From the NCBI GenBank assembly GCA_030512295.1, contig JAULSR010000001.1, positions 248,001 to 312,000 of the forward strand: DNA of 64,000 nt, in the 5' to 3' direction. The notes under the pieces are model-generated. The model saw nothing but the letters and a program-made list of their open reading frames with translations. It did no database searches and was not told the DNA's origin. Made by a program: the position numbers and the translations under genes. The stretch comes from Bombardia bombarda. Its lineage: Eukaryota > Ascomycota > Sordariomycetes > Sordariales > Lasiosphaeriaceae. Within the stretch, counting starts at the first letter, position 1. Every line of letters starts with the position of its first letter. This document shows, piece after piece, positions 24,118 through 35,700 of this stretch.

Positions 24118-24915
24118 ATGATGACGCAATCCAAAAGAAGACATGCATCATCCTCAAGACGCACGAAGTAAGGACCTTGGTCATGTATTGAGCCTCTTTG
24201 GTGCCAGGAAGTCTTAGACTGGCGTATTACGTATGCTGATGCTCCGTATGTTAGCACAAAGTCCTCCGCGTCCGCGTCATCGAGCAAGAAACACCAAATA
24301 CCCTCGAATAACAGACACGATGCTCCGACAGACGAAACGACGAGTGCGAATGAGGGTGAGGCGACAGAGTAAGTGGATATGTCTTGTACTTAATTCTTGC
24401 CGTATTTGCTAACCATCCCACCTTGTAGCCAGTCAAGGTCGACTCCCGTCTTAACGCCGGTGCATACCTGCACCACAAACTTCAGCTCAATCAGCCACGA
24501 CCACTCGGCAATTGACCTGTCCCCCCAAAGGGGCGAAATACCACCTCCACAATCACCATCACCATCACCATCACCATCACCATCACCATCACCATCACTA
24601 CCATCGCTGTCAAGCGGCCGCAAAACCAGCACCTCCTCCACCCCCAATCGCAGCAGGAGCAATTCGCCCATGTCCTACCAATTGCACCGCTATCTTGTCC
24701 AAGATGCAATCAACGATGGGCCGATCTTTTGTCGATTCCAGGATTACACCACCACCTCCCAATCTGATCAATACCAATACCAGTACCAGCACCAGTACCA
24801 TGCGCCCAACAGCAATCCAGCTACGATCGATGCGACATACAATGTCAACGACGATGCCACCCAGGATGAAGACATTATACTGTATCCATCCTGGGATGGG
24901 TCGTACATGGCCTGA
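24118..24915 (+). CDS. Hypothetical low-complexity protein, Ser-Pro and Gln-Tyr repeats
   Basis: Not a family I recognise. Three exons (24118-24167, 24255-24368, 24429-24915) give 216 residues with perfect phase. Both introns begin GTAAG; intron 2 has TGCTAACC as branch and TTGTAG as acceptor, and intron 1 ends TGTTAG. The product begins MMTQSKRRHASSSRR, a basic Ser-rich head. A polar linker follows, then about seven Ser-Pro dipeptides encoded by a CACCAT hexanucleotide array, a Ser/Arg patch, a short folded-looking segment (SYQLHRYLVQDAINDGPIFC), a Gln-Tyr stretch (QYQYQYQHQY) and an acidic end (DDATQDEDIILYPSWDGSYM). It is probably an intrinsically disordered nuclear or signalling protein, which is inference only. 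The splice signals are the main support; homology is untested. Confidence 0.5.
24553..24598 (+). repeat. CACCAT hexanucleotide array
   Basis: About seven and a half tandem copies of CACCAT, read in frame as Ser-Pro repeats of the hypothetical gene around it. A candidate length-variable locus. Confidence 0.9.
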
Positions 24916-25052
24916 AAACTGTCGCCAGGTTGTACATACTTTGTTCTTGTTTCACAGCTTGAGCACAGCCCCGCCCGTCAACTGCGACGGATGTAAGGAA
25001 TCTACCATGCTTCTAATGCATCTTGGCGTGGACTGGATACTTAAGGTACACA

Positions 25053-25078
25053 ACAGAGCGGGATTTAACCCGCTCTGT
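25053..25078. repeat. Perfect 10-bp inverted repeat (hairpin)
   Basis: ACAGAGCGGG, a 6-nt A/T loop, then CCCGCTCTGT. It lies 138 nt past the stop of the Ser-Pro gene, so it could be a 3' UTR structure. A chance palindrome cannot be excluded. Confidence 0.6.
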
Positions 25079-26096
25079 ATCTCTCTCTGGCTAGGATAAT
25101 CCGTGCCACTGCATCTCCATCGCGCCAAGAAAAGCGACATACGGGAGAAGTGAAATGACGGAAGCACGGGCTTCGATTGCATGCATGGTGGCGTCTTGTG
25201 GCAGCCTAGAAGAGACTTGATCTCGAAAAGGGCCCACTAATGACCTGTTGGTGGTGGTGGTGATGGTGGTAGCTGAGACAGCTGCAACCACAGCCTGCCT
25301 TTGCCTGCAAATATTACCACTCAAGGTTACCTTAGGTACCTTTCCCTGCATTGCGACACACGAACAGCACCTACACAGTAGGGGCGAGGGGGACTGGGGA
25401 GGTTTCCATGCATTCTTCCTCCCCCCCTCCCCCCGGTCTTATTTCCGCATTGTTGTTTGGTTCTTTTGTAGTTCAGTCCTGCTATCGTGGTCAGCTTTGA
25501 TGGTGGCATTTAATGGACGTGGATTCATGTCTGATTTCGTTTAATATCGGGCGCTTACGTGTTTGAGGGAGTCTTTTTTTGGTACGACGCAAGATGTCCG
25601 TATATATTAGTAGATTGAATTGACTTTTTCAAGGTTGAAAAACATTCACATATGTACATCCATGTACAGAAAACAGATGTAGTCGTTTTGATCGTCGCAG
25701 GGGTACCATGCGGGGCCTCTAGGTCTCAATTTAGCCCTAGGACCAGGTGGAGCTACCTAGATGTCTCTCTCCACTGCGTCACCGATCTAACCCGCTGCTC
25801 GTGGGTCCTACCCTTGGCAGGTCTCTCGCCCATCGGTCCAACTTGAAGTCAGAGCATCCTCGAGGCACATGAAACGGAACCTTACCTATAAATGGAAATC
25901 TTTGAAATGAGTTTCGGCTTCAATGTCAACAAGGCGGTATAGTTTATTTGTCTTTGTTCTCTTCTGGCCTCGGGAGCTGCCGTAAGTCATCAGCAGCGTA
26001 TAAAGAAAATATACACACCCTTGAGACAAAAATAGCGCCAACCAACCTCCACGAGTCCAACCCTTAGCTTCTTTGTTTCCGTCACGTCGAGCTGAG

Positions 26097-26104
26097 TATA
26101 TTTA
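26097..26104 (+). promoter_or_regulatory. TATA-like box of the F-box gene
   Basis: TATATTTA about 120 nt before the ATG at 26223, in a region otherwise free of coding signal. Position and sequence only. Confidence 0.35.
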
Positions 26105-26222
26105 ATGTGGTGGAAGCGCGGCTTCGTGTCAATACCTCAATCACAAGCACCTTCATTAACACTTCCATTCAAAACAACTCAGAGCTACCAACAACTATTT
26201 TCTTTCCCCCAGATTAGCAATC

Positions 26223-27602
26223 ATGGCGACTTCCCCGGATCTGCCCATGGAGAGATTGGCCATCAAGGGGGCTTTCACCAATCTTCCTACGGAGATCATG
26301 GTCATGATTACAAAACAGGTGGATAGCTACGAGGACCTGGTATCGCTCAGATACACCTGCCAGTCCCTTGACGGTATCGTTACCGCCACCATCTCACTCG
26401 ATGACCTTCGCCACATTATGGCAAGGTCGATGTCGCCTTACCTCTTCATTTTATGTACGGCACGGTCGATTAGCAAATGGGCATTTGAAGACGACACAAA
26501 CCTCATGGAAGTGGTGAAGGCTTTCGAGGACAACATTGTACCCCTGCACAAGCTCTGTCTCGAGCACGGAAGCGTGACGTGGGACAGTGTGAGACGTACA
26601 ATTCGTGCTCTGCGCTGTAACCCTATCATCAGGGATATAACTGAAACGTTTTTGGAAATGAATATCACGGTCGAACCGCTTGAGAGCGAACCACCATTTT
26701 ATCTCACCACCTTACAGCTGCTCATCTACTGCGAGCTGTTTGCAAGCGCGGTACGGTGGAGCCTGGACCCCGATGGCGGCTGTAAAAGATTCAGCAACGC
26801 CAACCGCATGAATTTCTTGAGAACGTGTCTCACGTCCGTATCCGCAAGCGATAGCAGCTTTGCCTACCTTCCGCGCCGACCTCGTGGGCGTTTTTGGGGG
26901 GCTGAGAATATGGAATATAATCAGGCTCACTACGCCATCATAGGCCTGTTGACGAGCAAGAGGTTCTGGCGCACGTGGAGGCCCATCGACAAGGCCACGG
27001 GCCCCAAGTTCCCGACCGGGTGGCAACGGAGGATGTGGGAAAATGCCCTGGTCATTCTTGGCCTCTCAGGCATTCTCGACTATCCAGATCAAGCCGTGCC
27101 CCACGGCCACGACGGACCTTGGTATGACATGTTGCGCGACGCACACCGCCAAGTTGAAGCCTTGACCCTCGACAGCCTCTTGGAGAACTATTTGCGGGCC
27201 AGAGAATATTCAATCGGTATAAAAAATGCGATTGAAATGGCCTCTTTGCCCGAGGATGAGCGTGATACTTACGAAGCCCTTGAAGTTCCCGAATGGGCAC
27301 CACCCGTTGCAGATATGAGACCTAGCCTTGTTGTTCAAGCTCTGGAGTTTCCTCAGTTTATCAATGAATTCATCGAAAGTATCCCGAGAGTCTTCGGCTT
27401 GAATTTTGATATGGATGAATTCCGAGGCGATCCCGAAGCGCTGGTTTACGAGATACCCGGCGGCCAAGTTCGTCCTATGGCGTCAAGAGATGATTTAGAA
27501 GACCTTGATGCTGAAGAAGAGGAAATTGATGAGGACGGCGTGTGGTGGGAGCGTGTAAGGAAGCATTTTCTGAGGACAACGACTCCGGCGGAGGATTGGT
27601 AA
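26223..27602 (+). CDS. F-box domain protein
   Basis: Intronless, 459 residues; the ATG is in a good context (AATCATGGC). Residues about 18-55 form an F-box-like helix set beginning LPTEIMVMITKQVDSYEDLV and continuing LRYTCQSL, the usual fungal form that binds Skp1 in SCF ubiquitin ligases. The remainder has no WD40 or leucine-rich repeats. It is a helical region with scattered Trp, typical of the very large, lineage-expanded family of fungal F-box proteins of unknown substrate, ending in an acidic tract (EDLDAEEEEIDEDG). The frame is clean, with no sign of decay. The F-box call rests on the N-terminal motif alone; target and role are not predictable. Confidence 0.82.
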   Translation: MATSPDLPMERLAIKGAFTNLPTEIMVMITKQVDSYEDLVSLRYTCQSLDGIVTATISLDDLRHIMARSMSPYLFILCTARSISKWAFEDDTNLMEVVKAFEDNIVPLHKLCLEHGSVTWDSVRRTIRALRCNPIIRDITETFLEMNITVEPLESEPPFYLTTLQLLIYCELFASAVRWSLDPDGGCKRFSNANRMNFLRTCLTSVSASDSSFAYLPRRPRGRFWGAENMEYNQAHYAIIGLLTSKRFWRTWRPIDKATGPKFPTGWQRRMWENALVILGLSGILDYPDQAVPHGHDGPWYDMLRDAHRQVEALTLDSLLENYLRAREYSIGIKNAIEMASLPEDERDTYEALEVPEWAPPVADMRPSLVVQALEFPQFINEFIESIPRVFGLNFDMDEFRGDPEALVYEIPGGQVRPMASRDDLEDLDAEEEEIDEDGVWWERVRKHFLRTTTPAEDW

Positions 27603-28140
27603 ATCTCTGTACCTTAGATACAACTGCTAAAAGAGCTCTGGTTGTGGGTAATGAACAGAGTTAAGTTTTGGTTTAATTGAATGAAATTTTGACTCATTTT
27701 TCGCATATCTGTGCACTGAAATAGGCTCTAGGATGCCATTCCATTTAAGGTAATCCGAGGGGTCCCTCGTTTGTCAATTCCACTAGGTAGGTTGCCTGCC
27801 GCATGTCACCCCAAACCTAAATTCACCCCGGGAACCCTTGACTGGCGCCGCACCTTTACTTCGTCTAAGCGTTGACTGCTGAGAAGCGACCCAGCCCCGT
27901 ATTACCGCACAGTCCCGACCCTGCTGCCCCTCTGCGTTTCTGTCATCCACTGCTCCCCCGCAAGCACTTCACTCTTCATTCTACGTATCTCATATCAAAT
28001 AGGTATAAATACTCGCATGCTCTCTTCCCCGTGCATCATATTAAATATGGACCATTACGTTATTCTCTCGCCTGCTGCATATCCTGCCTTGCAATTCGTC
28101 TCCCTTTTCTGTCCATAACACCGTTCAACCATTGCTCATC
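27603..28140. other. Spacer with promoter of the small two-exon gene
   Basis: About 540 nt. The first part is the F-box 3' flank, and the end is a CT-rich leader with a TATAAATA box at 28004. Confidence 0.5.
28004..28011 (+). promoter_or_regulatory. TATA box before the small two-exon gene
   Basis: TATAAATA, 137 nt upstream of the ATG at 28141, followed by a CT-rich leader. Confidence 0.5.
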
Positions 28141-28533
28141 ATGTCTGGCTCGAACATAAGTCCCGGAACATCTTCAGCAGAATATATCCACAGCGCCGCC
28201 GCTGTGCAGCTGTAAGCCCATTGACTCAAGTAATCATGTTTTTTTTCTTTTCCCGGCTTGCTTCTGATATACGTCAATACGAATGCTAGATCTTTGGCCC
28301 GAACCACTGTCTCGACCTCAACAGAGACAACAGGAAAAGTCAGTTCTGACCCACAGAACCGCAATCAGCTACTGGGCTTCTTAGGACAAGACAGCTCAAA
28401 GGACGGCACGATCTATAGTCGCATTCCAGACCATCCAACTCATCTAGCGGCGAGTTCTCGTGTGGAATCGTACGAGGCAAGGGCAATTGAGGTTATCGCA
28501 AAGTTCGAAGAAGCATTTGTTTCTCAGTATTAG
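28141..28533 (+). CDS. Hypothetical 104-residue protein
   Basis: Not recognised. Exons 28141-28211 and 28290-28533 join in phase (donor GTAAGC, acceptor GCTAG). The product starts MSGSNISPGTSSAEYIHS, has a Ser/Thr-rich middle, and ends with a likely amphipathic helix (VESYEARAIEVIAKFEEAFV) before TAG. There is no signal peptide or membrane segment. Support is the intron, the consistent frame and a TATA box at normal distance. The small size means a chance structure is possible. Confidence 0.5.
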
Positions 28534-30372
28534 ACAGGTAGTTTTGTGCAATAGACTACTTTTCTCGAGCAATGTCCGTCGTTTCTAATTCTGTCGGATA
28601 CTGGTCTTGCGGTACGGGCACCCAAATCACTCTCGGGTAGAGTACCCAGCCCCGCACATAAACCAACCCGAGAGGGGAGACCAGTCAGAGAAAGTTCCCA
28701 GGTTTCAATGCAGGGAACCGTCGCAATAACAGTCCGTGATTGGCTTGCTTTCGAGCCCAGCACACCCTCGTCACTATCATAAGTGTTCACCGCTCCCCGC
28801 TTCCTTGTCCAAAGGCACTGCCCCCAATGCTCGCCATCTCGCGATCCGAGAATATCCGACTGACGCCACATCCCCCGCACACGTTCTTTCTCGCATGTGT
28901 GCTCATAGGCTGCTCAAAGTGTGTTGGCGCTTGGATCCAGTTTTACTCTAGACATGCCCAGCATCCCTCTGTTCTACTCTGAGACGGATCTACCCAGCAT
29001 CCAAACCTTATCTTCCCCCAAAAAGCACCCCGCGATAGGACGGGTTCTGCACCTCCATATCATGTCGTCCGTTCCCATTGTACGAAACCAACCAGTAAGC
29101 TGTTGATGCACTTGTCGACAATCTCCAGTTGGTCGATGCAAAGTGTCGCCGCAAGGCGCACTCATCGACATCCTGGTTGAGATATTCTGTTCTGCATCCA
29201 CCCCCTCCTCTTTCTTTCCAACACCCCACCCAGCGCCTTCGTCCTCCGCCTCGCTTAAGAAAGCAGAATCAATCAGGCAACAATAGAACTTTTTTTTTCA
29301 TGAACAAACCATCACACCATCACACTCCCTCTCCAAATTCCTTCTGGTATGTCTTAACAATAAAAGGTGGTCAACAGTAGAGCAAAACCGACCACCTAAG
29401 CCCTCGCCAGAGATCATGGACAACCTGGGTGGATTCAGTCATCCCACCTTTTTCCAGGCACCGTTACGCGACCACAGCGGACGGGACCGACAGACGGATG
29501 GCATGGCGGGGCGGGCTAATGACGCACGAGTACGTGGCTCGCTCAACATAACTCACCTAACCCACGCACTTACCAAGCCCCAACTTGGACGCCACCAATC
29601 AACCACCAACGAAACGTGTAGCTCTGTTGGTGTTTGTTCCACAAGCGAAATCCCAGGATCCTTCCGAGCGGAGATCAAAAGATCGTTTTCGTAGATCCTG
29701 TTCAGGATGTGGTGTTGTGGAGGGTAGCGGAGACAGGGGCGGAGGTTACCACAGATCCTCAAGGATCTTAACATCCGAGAGCACACGGAAGTAAGGTACC
29801 TATCTACCTAAGTACCTACCTTAGGTAAGGAAAAATTCCCCCATTCATCATTTCGGTATCAATGTACTGTACCTAACCCACCTCGTCATATCATTATCGA
29901 GACACATATTGTGCGAACGTGGCACAACCACATGTCACACCCGACATCCCCCATGTGTTCATTACCTGCATGGCACAAGATGAACCATAACTCAACGACC
30001 AGATATCCAGAGCGTAATCATCCGGTACCAGCCTCTTATATAGGTGTACTAAGATAGATAGTAAAGCAAGCCAAATCCAAATCGACACACAGACCCCTCC
30101 TATCGCAACTGCTTGACCCCATAAGAAACATTACCAATGTAGTATGCCCCATATTCTAACCTGTATAGTGTACAATATATGCTCCAATCATATGCCCAAT
30201 CAAACCCCAAAATACTCAGCAAAAGGAGCTGCAAAGAAGAAAGAAAGAAAGGAAAAGCAGAAAAGGAAAAGGCAAACATAAACAACAAGAAATATCCAAT
30301 CCACCAAGATAGACCATCCATAAATCCAGCGGGAAATCCACCCCAACATCATCATAAACCAACCCTCTAGGT
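28534..30372. other. Spacer without a clear gene
   Basis: About 1.8 kb. Short frames on both strands (for example 29416-29694) lack domains and splice partners. TAGGTAGG-type motifs cluster at about 29796-29830. The last 270 nt, purine-rich on the plus strand, are the 3' flank of the Clr5-ankyrin gene. Confidence 0.5.
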
Positions 30373-32777
30373 CTAGTAACTCGCAGCATCTCTAGTCCTC
30401 CACTCATCCACCACACCAGGCCTCAACATCACGCCCCAGTCCCTCCGTCCAGTGAGCAACACCCGACAAGCCTCCAGTCTCGCATACAAGGCCACATCGT
30501 CCCTCGCACCCCGACACGTCTCATCCAGCACCTCCAGCACCCCCCTTCCATCCACATCCCTCGCATAAACATTGGCCCCGTGCTCGAGCAGGGTCAAAAG
30601 CGCCACCTTCCTTCCCAGCCGCGCCGCAATCAAGAGCGGTGTCTCTCCCCTCCGATTCCTAGCCTCGATCGTCGCGCCTCCACGAAGTAAGGTCTCCATA
30701 ATCGCCAGCAGCGTCTTGGCCTTGTCATCCTTGTCATCCGAGATATGCGTGATAAAGGCCATCAGAACAGTGTTACCCTGCTTGTCATAATGGTTGACGT
30801 CCACGGGGTGTAGCGCCGACTGGAGGAGGCCTTCCACGTGGCGCAATCTGGCCACCAGTGTACCCTCGTTTCCGCTGCTAGTCGCACTGCTGCTGGCAGA
30901 GAGAGAAGTGGGACTGATATCTTTAATGTCCAGTTTGCGTTTGAGCGGCCGGCCAGTGACTACCACGGAGCGTTGCTCGTCCATAGTTTGTTGGTTGAGA
31001 ATCGCTTCAGCGAGACAGTGCAGCCCGTTTCGGCCTTGGGCATCTTCGACGCGTGGGTTGTTGTAGGAGGACTGAATGACTTGCACCAGGCGGGCGTGGT
31101 AGGCCAGGAGGTAGCCTTCGTCTGCCGGAGACCGCGGGCTTCCATACCGCTTTGAGCCGCTGCCAGGCCGGGAGCTGGAGGCCATCTCCTCGTCTTGAAG
31201 AGGAGATCGACTGCCGACTCTTTTTGGAGGGTTGAATGAACCCTCGCCGCTATACTGTGTATTGGGTAGGGGTTCGAGGCCGAATGCGTCCCGTCGAGAG
31301 ACCAGGGCGGGGTTGAAAGGCGACAGGAGGGAGGTCAAAGTTTCGGGATCTCGAATGAGCGACTGAGCGCGGTGGAAGAAGGTTCGGCCGTATACATCGG
31401 TATCGTAGACAATATCGGGAACGGTCTCGTGGAGAAAAGTGAGGAGTTGTTGGAGTGGTGCCGAAGAACTGGTAAGGTCAGAAAACCACTCAGCATTGAG
31501 AACATGAAGAAAGGTCTGGTTAGCGTTGTTTGTCGCCCTGATGCTCAGATTGTTGGCACCGTTTAGCACGATTCTAAATAGGGAATCTTGATACCCCTCT
31601 AGCGAAGCAAAAAGATGTAGGGGTGTATTTCCAAAAGGGTCGCATATGTTGCTATTCACTAGAGATGGACTATCGAGAATACGTCTCGCTCGGTCGCTCA
31701 GATTCCCTGTTGGCAATAGCCAAGACTCGTCGGTAGCTGAGGTATCCTGGGCGATAGAACACCAGCATCTTCTACTACCATGCTCATGTCCGGGGAATTC
31801 GGTGCAGTTTCGATCGTGAGCACTCAAGAAGTCGCCAGGCAGGGCAAGTCCCGGTTCTGGAAGCGCCTCGAAAACGGATTCGAAATCGGGGCGATGATTA
31901 GGCTCTGAGTGTTCGGTCTGTCCTGTTGATGGACGACGGTCATAGTCGAGATTCTCATCAATGTCAGAAGAGCTAGAAATTGAAAAATGCCGTATTAGGG
32001 TCGATATTTGCTCGGCGTAATGGGTGGAACAGTCGGATAGCCTCCTTTGCAATTCTGGGACTCCGTATAGCTCGTCATCGCTCGAATCGGGGGCTAGTTT
32101 TCTCTCATGTTCCAAGGTTCGGATGGGTATTGAAAGTTGCCTGAGGCCTAAAGCAGTAGTCGAGGAAGACGTGCTGGGGCCATAACTTCCTTGCGTTGAA
32201 TAGTCGAAGGAGGGGATCGAGGATGTTCTGCGGGTCGATGCGCAAGATGAAGAACGGCAGATGCTCGTGGAGCTTTCCTGTAAGAAGAGGTCTGTTAGAA
32301 CGCTTTTTTTCCGGGCTGATAAAGAAATTTGGGACTTAAAGTTAGTTACCTCAGCATAAATGCGATCCAACGTCTCTCCACGGTGGTCGGGCCTGGGAAC
32401 TGACGTGTCCCTCTTCTTCCGCCGGCGGGTTGGAGAGACTAACAGACTGCTAATGCGTTGATCCATCTCGAAACGTGAATCAGGACGCAGATATCGGGGT
32501 CGTTGTCGAGCATCTTGTGGATTGTCTTTTGGGCCGAGTTTTTGCTAGAAGCAGGAGGTCAGCTTTCCAGCTATGGTCAGTAGGTGAGCTTGGGCTATTC
32601 CCACCGAGGTCTAAAGAGATCATCCTCCAAGACGTTGATGATCTTTTCGATAGATAAAGTCGTATAGACGTAGAGGCGTGCTAGCTTGCGTGACCGAGAC
32701 ACAGTCCACTGTGGTGGACGTCCTATGCGGGAGCCGCCAGGGGAGGCCCTAGCGTTGATGGAGGATGGGGAGGACAT
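30373..32777 (-). CDS. Clr5-ankyrin protein, with a one-base frame break
   Basis: Minus-strand exons 32777-32605, 32544-32350 and 32277-30373; the product would be 757 residues if one base were present. The ATG at 32777 has a good context (CCCACCATG). The N-terminus (RPPQWTVSRSRKLARLYVYT, then IEKIINVLEDDLF and NSAQKTIHKMLDNDP) matches the Clr5-type DNA-associated domain found at the front of fungal ankyrin proteins. It then loses frame at a GGGG run (32496-32499), and the expected continuation RYLRPDSRFEMDQRI lies in the neighbouring frame. A Ser-rich linker, a weak ankyrin pair (GNTPLHLFASLEGYQDSLF) and a better pair near the C-terminus (GNTVLMAF and GETPLLIAARLGRKVALLTL) follow. The second intron is a multiple of three and stays open, so it can be mistaken for coding. 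A sequencing error in the homopolymer is as likely as a real mutation. Confidence 0.82.
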
Positions 32778-35700
32778 GGTGGGACTGTAGGGCTGAACTT
32801 GTGGCTGTGGCAACGGCCCGGCAGTGTCGATGGCACTGATGGTAAGGGCAAGGGAGGCCGAAGTCGAAGCCGAGGGCGAAGTCAAGGTCGAGGTCGAGGT
32901 CGAGGTCGAGGTCGAGGTCGAGGTCGAGATCTAGATGATCGAATCGAGACAGATGAGGCGGTGGGAGGCGGCCTTGATATTCCCAACGGTTCAATTACCA
33001 TGTGGTGACAAAGGAAAAAACTCCGATGGTGGAGGTGGTGGTGATGGTACCAGCAAATGTTTAAAGCGGTTGCCTGTCCCAATCAAGGGGTTGAGGAATG
33101 CGCCGCGGAGGCGTGAATAACTATAAACAGCATGAATTGCCATGGTGGACATGGGCCAAGGAAGGGATCAGGGACCACGGATGCTCCCGCGTGTTTATTT
33201 GTAAATAGTTGGGACTGTCGATGTTCTAGACAGTACTCGGTCTTGAAGAACGGATACATGTACATTCTTGGGTGGATGATGCACTGCAAGACTGGCAAGG
33301 CTTGGGCCCTGGGGATGCTGGCGGCACAGCAGCACTGGATCTCGGAAGTGAACGGTGGCGGGTGGGGTACTTCGAAGGAAGAGGACCCAGGTACTTCGTA
33401 GGTACACGATAGTGGAGGTTAGTCGTGTCGAGGTATCCTGTAGGCAACAAGGAAAACAACGTTAAGGTGCCCTAGCGAGCCTAGGTAGGGAAGCCACAGG
33501 GGGAAAAGGCAGTGGATCCCAGCGGGCTCAGCTGGCGATTGGCGATACCGCGTGACAGCGCTCCACTGTGCAGGCCTGCGGGAAGCTGCAGGTCACTCCC
33601 TAAAGTATAAAAAGTCGGATGGGCCTTTTGCTGGGTTGCGCCTTCCCATGCTGGCTCTTGAGTGGCTGCTTTCCAGCAGCACCTCGCAGTTCCTCGCACT
33701 CCTCGCTGCGGTCCTGCAAGAACGCCCCAAGGCGTCAACGTCTCAGCATTGCGAGCCAATCAGGCAGGCACATCAAGCTCCAAAATGACATGCACCCATG
33801 CGAGAACCTGGCTAAAACAGCAGGAAGCACGCGAAGAGTGGGCCACTGTGCTGCTGCCCTATCCTACCTACCCCTTACACTACCACAGTACACCGTCACA
33901 TCGTTTACTGATTGACTGGCTCTACCTAGGTATGCCCCAGGTAAGAGGTATCCGGGGTCACTGACGTTGTACACTAGGCTTTTGAGCCCTGTGTGTGGGT
34001 TCTGTAATCTGCAGCCCATACGGGACAGAGTGTGCGTTTGTGCGTGCATGCGTCGCCAAGGTCGACAATGTAGCGGCGGCCATGTAAAAGCCTGGCAGTG
34101 CGCCCTAAACGCGCACACGCGAGGGCACCATCTCCATGGTCTGGAGGAAGGCATGTCCTGGAGGGGAGGGCCAGGGGGGATGCCAATTGGGGGCCGGACG
34201 ATACCGAGGGCGGTTGCGACAAACGGACCCAATAGCCCGCGTATTATGACCTACTCTGTCTAAGGTAAGGTAGGTATGTACACCACGGCCGCGAAAGAGG
34301 CCGCTAGTGTTATGCAGATCCCTCCATGTACACGTGTTGGAGGCAGGAGAATAGATGACGAACCCATGTCCAGGACGGAACAGACACCGGGAGACCGGAT
34401 GGCCACGACGGTGGCCTCTGCCATTTGCGCGACCCAAAGAGGAAACGGGGGCCCCCTGGCGGTGACGGCAGTGCGTTCGCCTTGGCATGCCTTAGCTCTT
34501 GGCTGCATGACTGAAAGGCCTTCCAGAAACCTTCTCTCATATGCCCCCGCCGGCGAGATTAAACCCAGCAGGGGTCCATAGGGGGTCATAGCACCCTTCT
34601 AGAAGCCTTCTTCCAGGTTTAATGCCGTCCGCTACGGAGCGCTTTGCGCCCGCTGTGAGGGCGGCCTTAGGGCCGTTGCTAGGCCGCCGCCAGGTCTCTG
34701 ACAGGCCATTCTATGGTGCTGCCCTAGCCCAGGCCGGTGTGCTGGCCCAGCCCCTTTTAGGCCATCTGTGCAGATTTGCCATGTTTCACCTCGTCATTGG
34801 AGGAGATTTCGATGGGCACAAATTACAAAACATGGAAATCAAGCGGCGGAAACACCGATTGTGTTTATCGCTCGCGCGAAATGCACATTCTGGGTCCAAA
34901 GTCGAATGGGGACTCCGAGAGCCTCCGCTGGGCAATGGCTGGATATTGCCTTAGTGGCTCCCTCATCTATCACCGGTGATGCCCGACCTTGTTTATGTTG
35001 ACTTTCACAGCCCCGGTTCAAGCAAGGATCGTCTAGACAACAGCCACCCTAACGTCCGAGTCTGAGAGTTGCGGCTCTCGGGCTGAAGGGATGATTGCCG
35101 TACATTGCGTCTGCTTTGCCTAGGTGAGAAGGCTGCATACAAAGCATCATGATGCAATACATGGGTTTTTGTTAGTAAAACAAAACACATGGTTTCCTCT
35201 TACTTTTTTGCATTGCACTGACCTACGAAGGCGCACGGAAAACATCCTGGACTTGGTTAGTTCGTATTTCCAGTCATGCCGCCGCTCCGATGCCCTACAG
35301 GCACAGTTTCATGCCCCGGAAGACGATCAAAAGATAAGGTAACAAAAGATAAGGAAACCAACCAGTACATGGCTGCTGATTAGACTTGGTTCTGATGTAA
35401 AAATAATTTTAGAAGCCTTGCAAGGTCAATCCATTCAGCTGCTGAATGCATACAGTCTTGCGGTCGAATTTGTTACAGGCCGTTTGGCGTCATTGTTTAA
35501 TTCCAGCAGAATGAAGATCAATCGAATCATGTCCCCGAAACATGTCGGGGACAGCTTCGGGGATAAAAGATAGATAGCCAGCCAAGAGCCATGATTGGAC
35601 AATGGAATGTGGGCAGACATTTGCATCCCATGTCATGATCAACGCCTTTTTCGCGTGCGGCTCCTTCAACTTCTCCTTGCCCTGGTTGCCGGTAAATCGA

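Larger units (their letters stand above)
24916..26222. other. Spacer between the Ser-Pro gene and the F-box gene
   Basis: About 1.3 kb. It holds a perfect 10-bp hairpin at 25053-25078 and, near its end, the F-box promoter and leader with a TATATTTA box. No gene seen. Confidence 0.5.

Noticed and set aside
34621..34954. G+C-rich block with overlapping open frames
   Set aside because: Three frames are open at once, which reflects base composition; no domain seen.
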